Assembly (NCBI GenBank): GCA_035485575.1
Contig: DATHNW010000016.1
Location: forward strand, 115,745-179,744
Reading direction: 5' to 3'
Origin: DASRHD01 sp035485575
GTDB taxonomy: Bacteria > Verrucomicrobiota > Verrucomicrobiia > Opitutales > Opitutaceae
DNA: 64,000 bases
Shown here: positions 47,881 through 58,841 of the stretch, in pieces
Layout: each line of letters opens with the position of its first letter
How positions within the stretch are numbered: position 1 is the stretch's first letter
Translations under genes and position numbers: made by a program
Notes under the pieces: model-generated
What the model was told of the DNA's origin: nothing
Database searches by the model: none
The model's input: only the letters and a program-made list of their open reading frames with translations

Positions 47881-48437
47881 CGCCGGTCCCAGCACCCGTG
47901 TCGCGCGACACGCTTAAGTCCATCACCGGGCCGGCCGAGCAGGCCTCGCGCCTGCATCGCGCCCTCGCCTATCGCGTGCTCCTGCTGCTGGCCGCGGGCG
48001 TCTTTGCCCTCGACCAGGCGACCAAGGCCTGGATTCACGCCCGTCTGCCCTTCGGCACCTATGGCGAGCCCGGGGCGATTCCCGTCATCCGGGGGTTTTT
48101 CTACCTCGTGCACGTCGGCAATACCGGTGCGGCCTGGAGCCTGTTCTCCGGCAAAAGCACCGCGCTCGCCACGCTCGCGGCGGCCACCCTCATTGCTATT
48201 TTTCTCTGGCGCCGCCAGCTCGGCCTGCGCCAGACCGCCGTGCAGGTCAGCTTCGGCCTGCTCTGCGGCGGCATCCTTGGCAATCTCGTGGACCGCCTCG
48301 CGCACCGCCACGTCATCGACTTCCTCGACTTCCATTTCGGCGGCTACATCTACCCCACCTTCAATTTTGCCGACAGCGCCATCTGCATCGGAGTCATTCT
48401 CTACGTACTGCATTCGCTGCGCGAGCCGAAGCATTGA
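47877..48437 (+). CDS. lspA: Lipoprotein signal peptidase (signal peptidase II)
   Basis: 186 residues, four membrane helices. Cleaves the signal peptide of prolipoproteins after the lipobox Cys is modified. Catalytic aspartates are Asp139 in GNLVDRLAH and Asp166 in FNFADSAIC; also VHVGNTGAAWSLF and ALDQATKAWI. The first 30 residues are a polar extension before the first helix. Starts ATG 47877 overlapping the DksA-like stop (ATGA), so translation is probably coupled. The ileS-dksA-lspA order resembles the common ileS-lspA pairing. Confidence 0.95.
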   Translation: MTPVPAPVSRDTLKSITGPAEQASRLHRALAYRVLLLLAAGVFALDQATKAWIHARLPFGTYGEPGAIPVIRGFFYLVHVGNTGAAWSLFSGKSTALATLAAATLIAIFLWRRQLGLRQTAVQVSFGLLCGGILGNLVDRLAHRHVIDFLDFHFGGYIYPTFNFADSAICIGVILYVLHSLREPKH

Positions 48438-48441
48438 TCGA

Positions 48442-48475
48442 GAAAGGCAGCTCTTTCGCTGCGAGCCAGCCTTTC
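48442..48475. terminator. Possible hairpin between lspA and yicC
   Basis: Stem GAAAGGC (48442-48448) pairs with GCCTTTC (48469-48475); an inner CAG/CTG extends it weakly. Lies between two convergent genes. No strong T run follows, so terminator activity is uncertain. Confidence 0.3.
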
Positions 48476-48486
48476 CGTCTTAAAAA

Positions 48487-49359
48487 TCACTCCACGTTCG
48501 CGATTTGTTCGCGCACGCGCTCGAGCTCGTTCTTCAGCTCCATGACCGCACGGGAGATTTCAAGGTCATTGGCCTTGCTGCCGACCGTGTGCACCTCCCG
48601 GCTGATTTCCTGCAGGAGAAATTCCGCCTTGCGCCCGATCTCCGCGTCCGAGCGGAGCAGGGCCGCAAACTGCTCAAAATGGCTGCGCAGGCGCGTCAGC
48701 TCCTCGCTCACGTCGCAGCGGTCGGCGAAAATCGCGATTTCCTTCAGCACGCGCTCGTCATTCACGTCCAGTTCGAGCCCGGCGTCGCGCAGCCGTTTCA
48801 GCAGCTGCTCTCGATAGGCCGGTGCGACCTGCGGCGCGCGCGCCGCCACCGCCGCCACCTGCGTACGCAACGCTGCGACGCGTGTTTCAAAATCCTTCAG
48901 CAGCGCCGCGCCTTCCTGGGCGCGCATGGCCGCAAACGCCCGCAATGCCTCCTCCAACGCCGCGCGCACCGCCGGCAGGGCCGCGTCGGCCGCGGGCAGC
49001 TCGGCCGTCCTGCGCTGCGCACTGGCCACCCGCCACAAAAGTTCTGGCGTGACCGCAAACGGCACACCGCGCCGCGCCGCGAATTCCTTCAGCCGGTCGA
49101 GCGCCGCACCAGCCGACACCTCGTCCCAGGCCTCCGGTTCAGCTCCGGCCGCACCGGTCAACTCGAGATCCACATGGACCTTGCCGCGCGCAGCGAATTT
49201 CCGCACCAGTTCGCCCACCGTGGATTCGAGGCTCTCCCACTCGTCGGGCAGCGAGAATGTCAGGTCGAGCGTCTTGCGGTTCACGGAACTGACCTGCACC
49301 GTGAGCGTGTGTGAACCGAGCGCCGCGGTCGCGCGCCCGTAGCCGGTCATGCTTTTCAT
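48487..49359 (-). CDS. yicC: YicC family endoribonuclease-like protein
   Basis: 290 residues. N-terminal MKSMTGYGRATAALGSHTL, central RKFAARGKVHVDLELTG and C-terminal ISREVHTVGSKANDLEISRA then VMELKNELERVREQIANVE are the hallmarks of the YicC/DUF1732 family, recently linked to RNA cleavage in stationary phase. Starts ATG 49359, overlapping the trpB stop by 4 bases, so likely coupled. The last gene of a minus-strand run that begins at the peroxiredoxin. Confidence 0.93.
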   Translation of the reverse strand: MKSMTGYGRATAALGSHTLTVQVSSVNRKTLDLTFSLPDEWESLESTVGELVRKFAARGKVHVDLELTGAAGAEPEAWDEVSAGAALDRLKEFAARRGVPFAVTPELLWRVASAQRRTAELPAADAALPAVRAALEEALRAFAAMRAQEGAALLKDFETRVAALRTQVAAVAARAPQVAPAYREQLLKRLRDAGLELDVNDERVLKEIAIFADRCDVSEELTRLRSHFEQFAALLRSDAEIGRKAEFLLQEISREVHTVGSKANDLEISRAVMELKNELERVREQIANVE

Positions 49360-50582
49360 GCGCGTTCGCTGAGGATTTTGGCGACCTGCTGCACGTCCTT
49401 GTCGCCGCGGCCGGACAGGTTGACGATGATGATCTGATCCTTCGGCATCTCTGCGGCGCGCTTTAGCCCGTGGGCCAGCGCGTGCGCGCTTTCCAGCGCC
49501 GGAATGATGCCTTCGAGCCGCGCGCAGAGCTGGAACGCGGCCAGCACCTCGTCGTCCTTCGCATACGTGTACTCGATGCGCCCGCGATCGCGATAAAACG
49601 CATGCTCAGGTCCCACCGCCGCATAATCGAGGCCGGCGCTGACAGAGTGAGTGAGTTCAATCTGGCCGTCGCCATCCTGCAGGATGAATGTCTTGCAGCC
49701 CTGCAGCACACCGAGTTTGCCACCTTCGAAGCGCGCGGCGTGCTCGCCGCGCCGGATGCCGTGGCCGCCGGCCTCGACGCCAACCATCGCGACCAGGGAA
49801 TCCTCGAGGAATTCGAAAAACAATCCCATCGCGTTGCTGCCGCCACCCACGCAGGCGATCAATTCATCGGGCAGCCGCCCTTCCCGCGCCAGAATCTGCT
49901 CGCGCGCCTCCTGGCCGATGACGCGGTGAAAATCGCGCACCATCGCCGGATAAGGATGCGCGCCGTAAACCGTGCCGAGAATGTAATGGGTCGTGCGCAC
50001 ATTCGTCACCCAATCGCGCATGGCTTCGTTGATGGCCTCCTTGAGCGTCTTCTGGCCGGCCTCGACGCCGCGCACCTCCGCACCCATCAGCCGCATGCGG
50101 AAAACATTCAGGGCCTGCCGCTCCATGTCGACCGCCCCCATGTAAACCACGCACTCGAAACCGAACTTCGCGCAAACCGCCGCCGTGGCGACACCGTGCT
50201 GGCCCGCGCCCGTCTCGGCGATGATGCGCTTCTTGCCCATGCGCCGCGCGAGCAGCGCCTGGCCGATGGCGTTGTTGATCTTGTGCGCGCCGGTGTGCAG
50301 CAGATCCTCGCGCTTCAGGTAGATTTTGGCGCCGCCGCAGTGCTCCGTCAGCCGCTCTGCAAAATAAAGTTCCGTCGGCCGGCCCGCGAACTCCTTCAAA
50401 TGATGCTTAAATTCCGCCTGAAACGCGGGATCGTTTTTTGCCGCCGTATAAGCGGTGTTCAGCTCCTCCAGCGCAGTCATCAGCGTCTCGGGCACGAAGA
50501 TGCCGCCATAGGGTCCGAAATGGCCCGCGGGTCCGGGCACGGAGAAACGATCGACTTGGGGATCAACGGCGAGTGCGGCCAT
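49356..50582 (-). CDS. trpB: Tryptophan synthase beta chain
   Basis: 408 residues. Joins indole and serine to tryptophan with PLP. GPAGHFGPYGGIFVPETLM start, PLP lysine Lys101 in LLHTGAHKINNAIG, phosphate loop GGGSNAMGLF. Normal TrpB1-type length. No trpA or other trp gene adjoins, though TrpB needs TrpA to make indole; trpA must be elsewhere. Start ATG 50582 after CTCCCTTCCACC. Upstream on the same strand is the phosphatase gene, 45 bases away. Confidence 0.96.
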   Translation of the reverse strand: MAALAVDPQVDRFSVPGPAGHFGPYGGIFVPETLMTALEELNTAYTAAKNDPAFQAEFKHHLKEFAGRPTELYFAERLTEHCGGAKIYLKREDLLHTGAHKINNAIGQALLARRMGKKRIIAETGAGQHGVATAAVCAKFGFECVVYMGAVDMERQALNVFRMRLMGAEVRGVEAGQKTLKEAINEAMRDWVTNVRTTHYILGTVYGAHPYPAMVRDFHRVIGQEAREQILAREGRLPDELIACVGGGSNAMGLFFEFLEDSLVAMVGVEAGGHGIRRGEHAARFEGGKLGVLQGCKTFILQDGDGQIELTHSVSAGLDYAAVGPEHAFYRDRGRIEYTYAKDDEVLAAFQLCARLEGIIPALESAHALAHGLKRAAEMPKDQIIIVNLSGRGDKDVQQVAKILSERA

Positions 50583-50627
50583 GGTGGAAGGGAGATTGCA
50601 GGGAAAGGGCTCCGGCGCAAGACGGAC

Positions 50628-52076
50628 TCACACCCGCTTGATGGTCACAAGCGTGAGGTCGTCGCGCTGCTCGGCAGCCCCGCTGAAGCGCTGGACATTT
50701 TCAAGAATGCTGTCGTTGATTTCGCGCGCGCTGCGGCCGTGCAGCGCCCGCACCACGTCGGCCAGCCGGCTGCCGGAAAACTCCTTCAGCTCCTCGTTGG
50801 GCGCCTCGGTGATGCCATCGGTATAAAGCACCATCACGTCACCCGCCTCAAAGCGCTCGACCCGGTCGGCGATAACCTCGGAAAAAAGCGCCTCGTCCAC
50901 CATGCCCAGCGGCATTCCCTCGCTGCCGGTGAATTCGCTCACATAAAGCCCGCTGACGCGATCGCGACGCGCGAAGAGCGTCAACTCGTGGCCGGCGCGG
51001 GCAAACGTCACCGTGCCGGCCGCGGCATCCACCACGGCGTAGGTCATCGTCACGAACATCTCGCGCTGCAGATCGCCGCTCAGCACGCGGTTGAGCTCGA
51101 TGAGGGCGCGGGCGGGAGAATCGTGGCGGGGCGCGATCTGCCGGAGATTGGCGCGGCAGATCGCCATGAGCAGCGACGCCGGGATGCCCTTGCCCGACAC
51201 GTCGGCCACGGCGACGCCGAGACGTGCGCCCGGCAGCGCAAAAAGATCATAGAGGTCGCCGCCGATTTTTTGCGCCGGAATATAGCGGGCATCGACATCA
51301 AGGCCGGCGATGCGCGGTGCAGTGCGCGGCAGGAGCATTTTCTGGATGCCGCTGGCCAGCGAGAGGTCGAGGTCGAGCTGGCTTTTCTCGATCTGAAAAT
51401 TCAGGAACTCGGCGTTATGCAGCGCAAGGGCGGCCTGTTCGGCGAGCGATTGCACAAGCGAAAAATCCGTCGCGCTGAACGGCAGGCCGTCAGCCGGATT
51501 GGTCACGGCCAGCACGCCGAAAAACCGTTCGCGGAAAATCAGCGGCACGGCGATGACCGACTTCACCGCGAGCGCCGGATCGTCATGCTTGACGATGCGC
51601 GGATCGGCCGAGGCATCGGTGATCAGTTCGCCCTTGCCCGTCGCGGCCACGCGACCGACCACGCCGTCGCCGACCGGGAATGTCTCGGAGCGCAACACCT
51701 GTTCGATGAATTTCGCCCGTGTGGTGAGCTTGTCCTTCACCGCCTCGGGCAGCGGCCGGTGCGGCGGGAAAAGCCCCTCGAGCGCCGCGCCGCGCATCTG
51801 GTTGTCGGAGGTTTTCTCGAAGATGCACGCGCTAAGCGCGCCGGTGCTGAGGATGGCGGCGTGCACGATGCGCTGGTAGAGGATGGCGCGCGAGGGGTTG
51901 TCGGCCAGCGCCTCCGCCATCTGGTGCATGAAATCGAGGACAATGCGGTTTTCCTGCGCCAGCGTCTGGCGCTGTTCATCAATGCGGTCAGCCTCGCGGC
52001 GCGCGTGCACGAGGGGCACGAGCATGGCGATGGCGCCGAGGACGAGGCCAAGGACGAGAAAAAGAAACCACATCAT
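50628..52076 (-). CDS. GAF-domain PP2C/SpoIIE-type serine phosphatase
   Basis: 482 residues. One N-terminal membrane helix (residues 1-24), then a coiled segment, a GAF sensor domain (about 60-225) and a C-terminal PPM/SpoIIE phosphatase (about 245-482). Metal-binding residues are in QKIGGDLYDLF, ADVSGKGIPASLLMA, LYTDGITEAPNEELKEF and QRDDLTLVTIKRV. Such RsbU-like proteins dephosphorylate a STAS anti-sigma antagonist. A STAS gene lies 93 bases upstream on the same strand and is the likely partner. No HPK-like anti-sigma kinase is seen nearby. Starts ATG 52076. Confidence 0.9.
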   Translation of the reverse strand: MMWFLFLVLGLVLGAIAMLVPLVHARREADRIDEQRQTLAQENRIVLDFMHQMAEALADNPSRAILYQRIVHAAILSTGALSACIFEKTSDNQMRGAALEGLFPPHRPLPEAVKDKLTTRAKFIEQVLRSETFPVGDGVVGRVAATGKGELITDASADPRIVKHDDPALAVKSVIAVPLIFRERFFGVLAVTNPADGLPFSATDFSLVQSLAEQAALALHNAEFLNFQIEKSQLDLDLSLASGIQKMLLPRTAPRIAGLDVDARYIPAQKIGGDLYDLFALPGARLGVAVADVSGKGIPASLLMAICRANLRQIAPRHDSPARALIELNRVLSGDLQREMFVTMTYAVVDAAAGTVTFARAGHELTLFARRDRVSGLYVSEFTGSEGMPLGMVDEALFSEVIADRVERFEAGDVMVLYTDGITEAPNEELKEFSGSRLADVVRALHGRSAREINDSILENVQRFSGAAEQRDDLTLVTIKRV

Positions 52077-52169
52077 TGCGAACGCTAGCCGGAGAGTCAG
52101 GCAAGGCGCGGCGCGGCGCGCAATGACGGAAACGCGCTGCGAATTTACCCCGTTTTCAAACCGATCCGG

Positions 52170-52679
52170 TCACGGGTGCTCGACCCGGTTCTTCAAAAAC
52201 GCGAGCACATCCTGGAATTTGCTGCGGTTGCCTTCGTCCGCGCTCACGAGGTTCTCATGGGCCTCGAGCACAAGACGGGCATTTTCGAGCTCGCCCCGGT
52301 CCAGGCAGGGCAGCGGCATGGGCGGCGTGGTGAAAGTCACAGGCACATCCCCGCCGTCGACGGTCAACAGCCGGTGCAGACCGAGATTGCGAATGAGCTC
52401 GAGATTACGCAAACCGACCCGCGCCAGCACCAGGCTGCCCGGCGGATTCCTTTTGCGAAGCGCCATCGCCGCCCCGGCCAGCACGCCGAGAAACGTGCTG
52501 TCCATGCTCGTGCAACGCTGGAAGTCCATGACAAATCGCGCCTTGCCCTGACGAAGCATCTCTTCAACAAAGTCGTGCAGACAGGCGCTGTTTTGGAAGC
52601 AGGCACGGCCCTCGATGCGCACCAGCACGGGGTCAGAATAGGCATCAACAAGAAAAGAGGACTTGGCGTTGTCAGGCAT
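52170..52679 (-). CDS. STAS-domain protein, probable anti-sigma antagonist
   Basis: 169 residues. Residues 10-115 form a STAS domain: LVRIEGRACFQNSACLHDFV then the strand-turn RFVMDFQRCTSMDSTFLG with Ser61 as the likely phosphorylation site, and ALRKRNPPGSLVLARVGLRN. The last 55 residues are a helical extension with EAHENLVSADEGNRSKFQDV. Same strand and 93 bases upstream of the PP2C-type phosphatase, so together they look like the phosphatase and antagonist parts of a partner-switching module. No anti-sigma kinase or sigma factor is adjacent. Confidence 0.85.
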   Translation of the reverse strand: MPDNAKSSFLVDAYSDPVLVRIEGRACFQNSACLHDFVEEMLRQGKARFVMDFQRCTSMDSTFLGVLAGAAMALRKRNPPGSLVLARVGLRNLELIRNLGLHRLLTVDGGDVPVTFTTPPMPLPCLDRGELENARLVLEAHENLVSADEGNRSKFQDVLAFLKNRVEHP

Positions 52680-52726
52680 GCAATGGAGCCAGACGGGCCT
52701 CCCAGCCGGTCTGGCGGTTGATCTAC

Positions 52727-55573
<2,847 letters not shown>

Positions 55574-55642
55574 GAAAAAATTCCAGTTCGGGTTGCGGGT
55601 TCAGCATGAAACCCGCCCGGCGCGAAACGGCGGCTCGCCGGT

Positions 55643-56116
55643 TCACTTCGCCAGCGCGGCTTTCACGGCCGAAAAATTCGGCAGATCCTTCGGCGTGGGC
55701 GTCTGCTCGGCATATTTGATCACGCCGTCCTTGCCGATGACGAACGCCGCACGCGCCGCCGTGTCGCCGACTCCGGCCAGATTGGGAAAAAGCACATCGT
55801 AAGCCTTGACCACCGTCTTGTTCAGGTCGCTGAGCAGCGTGAGGCCGATTTTACTGGCCTTGGCCCAGGCCTCCTGCGCGAACGGGCTGTCCACACTGAT
55901 GGCATATACCGTCGCGCCGAGCTTCTCATAGTCGCCAAGACCGGCGGTCATGTCGCACATCTCAGCCGTGCATACGCCCGTGAAAGCGAGCGGGAAAAAC
56001 AGCAGCACGGTCTGTTTTTGGCCGAAATTATCGCTGAGCTTGACGTCCTTGAGACCGTCCGCGGTCTTCGTCTTGAGCGTGAAATCAGGGGCTTTGGAGC
56101 CGACGGCGAGTGGCAT
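55643..56116 (-). CDS. Peroxiredoxin (AhpC/TSA family)
   Basis: 157 residues. Reduces peroxides with a catalytic cysteine. Start PLAVGSKAPDFTLKTKTADG; active site FFPLAFTGVCTAEMCDM with peroxidatic Cys49 and a second Cys54 close by; the Pro42/Thr46 pair fits the P-x3-T-x2-C motif. Resembles the AhpE/Prx5-like group more than the 2-Cys typical type. ATG 56116 is chosen over an open frame 57 codons longer, because homologues start here. Upstream of acnA, 69 bases apart on the same strand. Confidence 0.92.
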   Translation of the reverse strand: MPLAVGSKAPDFTLKTKTADGLKDVKLSDNFGQKQTVLLFFPLAFTGVCTAEMCDMTAGLGDYEKLGATVYAISVDSPFAQEAWAKASKIGLTLLSDLNKTVVKAYDVLFPNLAGVGDTAARAAFVIGKDGVIKYAEQTPTPKDLPNFSAVKAALAK

Positions 56117-56307
56117 GATGAATAAGAGGACTGAGGTTGTGATTTTTGCCGCGCATCGTGCGCCGCAAAGGAAAAACAAACTAGAGCCGGCGGGCGCCGG
56201 CGCGCAAACCGAATTTCCCATTAGAAGCCGCGATTCTAAATTTGCCTGCGCAGCCATAAGTTTTGTTTTGCGCCACACCGCCCTCACCGGAAAACTGCGC
56301 CCTGCCC

Positions 56308-57591
56308 ATGACCCTCCTGGAAGACCTCCGCTGGCGCGGCCTTGTCGCCGATTGCACCGACGAAGCCGAACTGACCAGGCGCCTCGCCGCCGGCCCGCTC
56401 ACCCTTTACTGCGGCTTCGACCCGACGTCCGACTCGCTGCACGTCGGCAATCTCGTGCCGCTGCTCGCCCTGCGCCGCTTTCAGGAAGCCGGCCACCACC
56501 CCATCGCGCTCGCCGGCGGCGCCACCGGCATGATCGGCGATCCCTCCGGCAAATCCGCCGAACGCAACCTCCAGACGCCCGAGCAGGTCGCGCATAATCT
56601 CCACTCGATCAAGGGCCAGTTGCACCGCCTGCTCGATTTCAAGACCAGGCAGAATCCCGCGCGCAGCGTCGACAACGCCTCCTGGACCGCGCCCCTCACC
56701 TACCTCGAATTCCTGCGCGATGTAGGAAAGCATTTTACCGTCAACTGGATGGTTGCCAAGGAATCCGTGCGCGCGCGCATGGAGGATCGCGAAAACGGCA
56801 TCAGCTACACCGAGTTCAGTTACATGCTGCTGCAGGCGTATGATTTTTACCACCTGCACCAGGCGCTCGGCTGCGAGCTGCAGATCGGCGCCACCGACCA
56901 GTGGGGCAATATCACCGCCGGCACCGAGCTCATCCGCCGGAAAACCGGCAAGCCGGCCCACGGGTTGGTCATGCCGCTGCTCACCAAGGCCGACGGCACC
57001 AAATACGGCAAGACCGCCAGCGGCGCGGTCTGGCTCGATCCCAAGAAAACCAGTCCTTACCGCTTCTATCAGTTTTTCGTGCAGGCGGACGACGCCGACG
57101 TGGTCAAACTGCTCAAGACGCTCACCTTTTTATCGCGCGAGGAAATCACCGCGCTCGAGGCCGGCATGAAAAACGACCCCGGCGCCCGTGCCGCGCAAAA
57201 GGCCCTCGCCCGCGAGCTCACCACGCTCGTCCACGGCGAGATGGAATGCTTCGATGCCATTGGCGCAAGCAACATATTGTTTGGTGGTGATCCACGTACG
57301 GTAAGCGAAGCAACGTTTACTGATCTTCTTTGGGAAATTGATTCGTTGGGTTTCAATAAGGCAGCCCTTATAGGAACATCATTAACAGAAATTCTTGCTC
57401 ACGAAAAATTGCGTTTATCTCAATCAAAAGGCCAAGCGCGTAAGGATATCGAAGGAGGCGGAATTTATGTGAACAATGTCCGCGTCAACGATGTGACTCG
57501 CACCATTACCGCCGATGATTTTTTGTTCGGGAAATATGTGTTGCTGCGTAAGGGTAAAAAAACCTACGCCGTACTTAACGCGCCTAATTGA
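56308..57591 (+). CDS. tyrS: Tyrosyl-tRNA synthetase, with AT-rich 3' third
   Basis: 427 residues. Class I synthetase. LYCGFDPTSDSLHVGNLVPL holds the HIGH-type motif (HVGN), DGTKYGKTASG the KMSKS-type loop; the C-terminus is an S4 RNA-binding domain (KGQARKDIEGGGIYVNNVRV). Codons from about 319 (57262) to the end are strikingly AT-rich: 45 of 120 bases at 57301-57420 are G or C by my count, against 46 of 60 at 57181-57240. The protein stays continuous and coherent with TyrRS across the switch. ATG 56308 is chosen; the open frame extends 15 codons upstream. The change suggests recombination; see findings. Confidence 0.96.
   Translation: MTLLEDLRWRGLVADCTDEAELTRRLAAGPLTLYCGFDPTSDSLHVGNLVPLLALRRFQEAGHHPIALAGGATGMIGDPSGKSAERNLQTPEQVAHNLHSIKGQLHRLLDFKTRQNPARSVDNASWTAPLTYLEFLRDVGKHFTVNWMVAKESVRARMEDRENGISYTEFSYMLLQAYDFYHLHQALGCELQIGATDQWGNITAGTELIRRKTGKPAHGLVMPLLTKADGTKYGKTASGAVWLDPKKTSPYRFYQFFVQADDADVVKLLKTLTFLSREEITALEAGMKNDPGARAAQKALARELTTLVHGEMECFDAIGASNILFGGDPRTVSEATFTDLLWEIDSLGFNKAALIGTSLTEILAHEKLRLSQSKGQARKDIEGGGIYVNNVRVNDVTRTITADDFLFGKYVLLRKGKKTYAVLNAPN
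57262..57591 (+). other. AT-rich segment inside tyrS
   Basis: Codons for residues about 319-427 use A/T-ending forms rarely seen elsewhere in this window (ATA, TTA, TCA, GTA, ACA, AAT). By hand count 57301-57360 has 23 G/C of 60 and 57361-57420 has 22 of 60, while the 60 bases at 57181-57240 have 46. Composition rises again toward the stop. The reading frame is unbroken. Confidence 0.85.
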
Positions 57592-57684
57592 ACAGGCCGG
57601 ATCGGTGACGCTGCTGTTATACCATTGGATTTTGTAGCCCCCTGCGCTTCGTGCTAATCCCTCCACCCCGACTTATTTAATCCC

Positions 57685-58782
57685 ATGCACCCCTCCACAC
57701 CCACTCGTTGCGCCGCGCTCGCAGCCGGCCTCGTTTTTTCGGCATCCGCTTATGCCGCGGACACATCGTCGCCCATGTTGAGCGTCCTCGATCAATTCAC
57801 CGCGCCCGACGTCCCCGCGCACGGCCCCAGCGAAGTCCCACAGGATCGCTCCTGGCCCGCACCCACCGCGCCGGCACCCGCCTGGCCGGGTTCAGGCCTC
57901 GCCCAGCACCCGATGCTCTACGCCGGCGAGGGCTACAACACGCTTTTCCTCGTCAATGGCGGCAAAGTGATCTGGACCTACTCCGCCGGCCGCTTCTCGC
58001 CCGACCGCGGCGGCGAGATCGACGACGTGTGGCTGATGTCGAATGGTCACATCCTCTTCGCGCGGCAGTTCTCCGTGCAGGAGATCACCCCGCAGAAAAA
58101 AGTCGTCTGGCACTACGAACCGCCCGCCGGCACCGAGGTTCACACCGCCCAGCCAATCGGGCTCGACAAGGTGCTCCTCGTGCAAAACGGCCTGCCGCCG
58201 AAGCTCATGCTCATCAATAAAAAGACCGGCGAAGTCGAGATCGAGCACGCGCTGCCCGCGACCAGCTTCACCAATCAACGGACCGTGCACCCGCAGTTCC
58301 GCCGCATCCGCATGACGGCCGCGGGCACGTTCCTCGTCCCGTTCCTCAAGATGGGCCAGGTCGTCGAATACAACCGCGACATGAAGGAGATATGGCGCTA
58401 CGAAATCCCCACCCCGTGGGCCGCTGTCCGCCTGCACAACGGCAACACGCTCATCACCGACGAGCACGACCGGCTGGTCCGCGAAGTAAATCCGAAGGGC
58501 GAAACCGTCTGGGAGTTCACGCCCGCCGATCTCCCGCCGGGCATCGTGTTTCACAACACCCAGACGGCGGACCGTCTCGCGAACGGCGACACGGTCATCT
58601 TCAGCTCGACCGGCGGCTCGAAAAAAGAGGACCGGCCGAACATCATCCAGGCGATCGAAGTCTCGCCCGATAAAAAAGTCGTGTGGGTGCTGCAGGACTG
58701 GAAAGACCTCGGGCCGGCGACGACGGCCCAGTTTCTCGATGAACCAGGCATTCCCGAGCAGCCGGGCGATCTGCAGCACTGA
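57685..58782 (+). CDS. Secreted beta-propeller protein, PQQ/arylsulfotransferase-like
   Basis: 365 residues. Signal peptide residues 1-24 (ends ASAYA-AD). The mature protein holds repeated blades with the pattern N-G-x-x-L-I/F-x10-V-x-E-I/V-x-P-x-x-x-V-V-W: NGHILFARQFSVQEITPQKK, NGNTLITDEHDRLVREVNPK and NGDTVIFSSTGG with VSPDKKVVWVLQDW. That resembles PQQ-like or arylsulfotransferase beta-propellers. No catalytic residues can be assigned, so function is unknown. Starts ATG 57685 after ATTTAATCCC. Convergent with opcA. Confidence 0.72.
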   Translation: MHPSTPTRCAALAAGLVFSASAYAADTSSPMLSVLDQFTAPDVPAHGPSEVPQDRSWPAPTAPAPAWPGSGLAQHPMLYAGEGYNTLFLVNGGKVIWTYSAGRFSPDRGGEIDDVWLMSNGHILFARQFSVQEITPQKKVVWHYEPPAGTEVHTAQPIGLDKVLLVQNGLPPKLMLINKKTGEVEIEHALPATSFTNQRTVHPQFRRIRMTAAGTFLVPFLKMGQVVEYNRDMKEIWRYEIPTPWAAVRLHNGNTLITDEHDRLVREVNPKGETVWEFTPADLPPGIVFHNTQTADRLANGDTVIFSSTGGSKKEDRPNIIQAIEVSPDKKVVWVLQDWKDLGPATTAQFLDEPGIPEQPGDLQH

Positions 58783-58841
58783 GCGAAACGCACGCTGTCG
58801 GTCACCAGCCAGCACCAAGGCGGGCCGTTTCACTCCCCGCC

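Noticed and set aside
49470..52088. Plus-strand open frame of 872 codons opposite trpB and the phosphatase
   Set aside because: Spans two real minus-strand genes and their gap; translation is Arg/His-rich without motifs. A result of codon composition.
57424..57666. 80-codon minus-strand frame over the AT-rich tyrS end
   Set aside because: No homology, and the TyrRS S4 domain accounts for the plus strand. The AT-rich composition made it tempting as a foreign gene.
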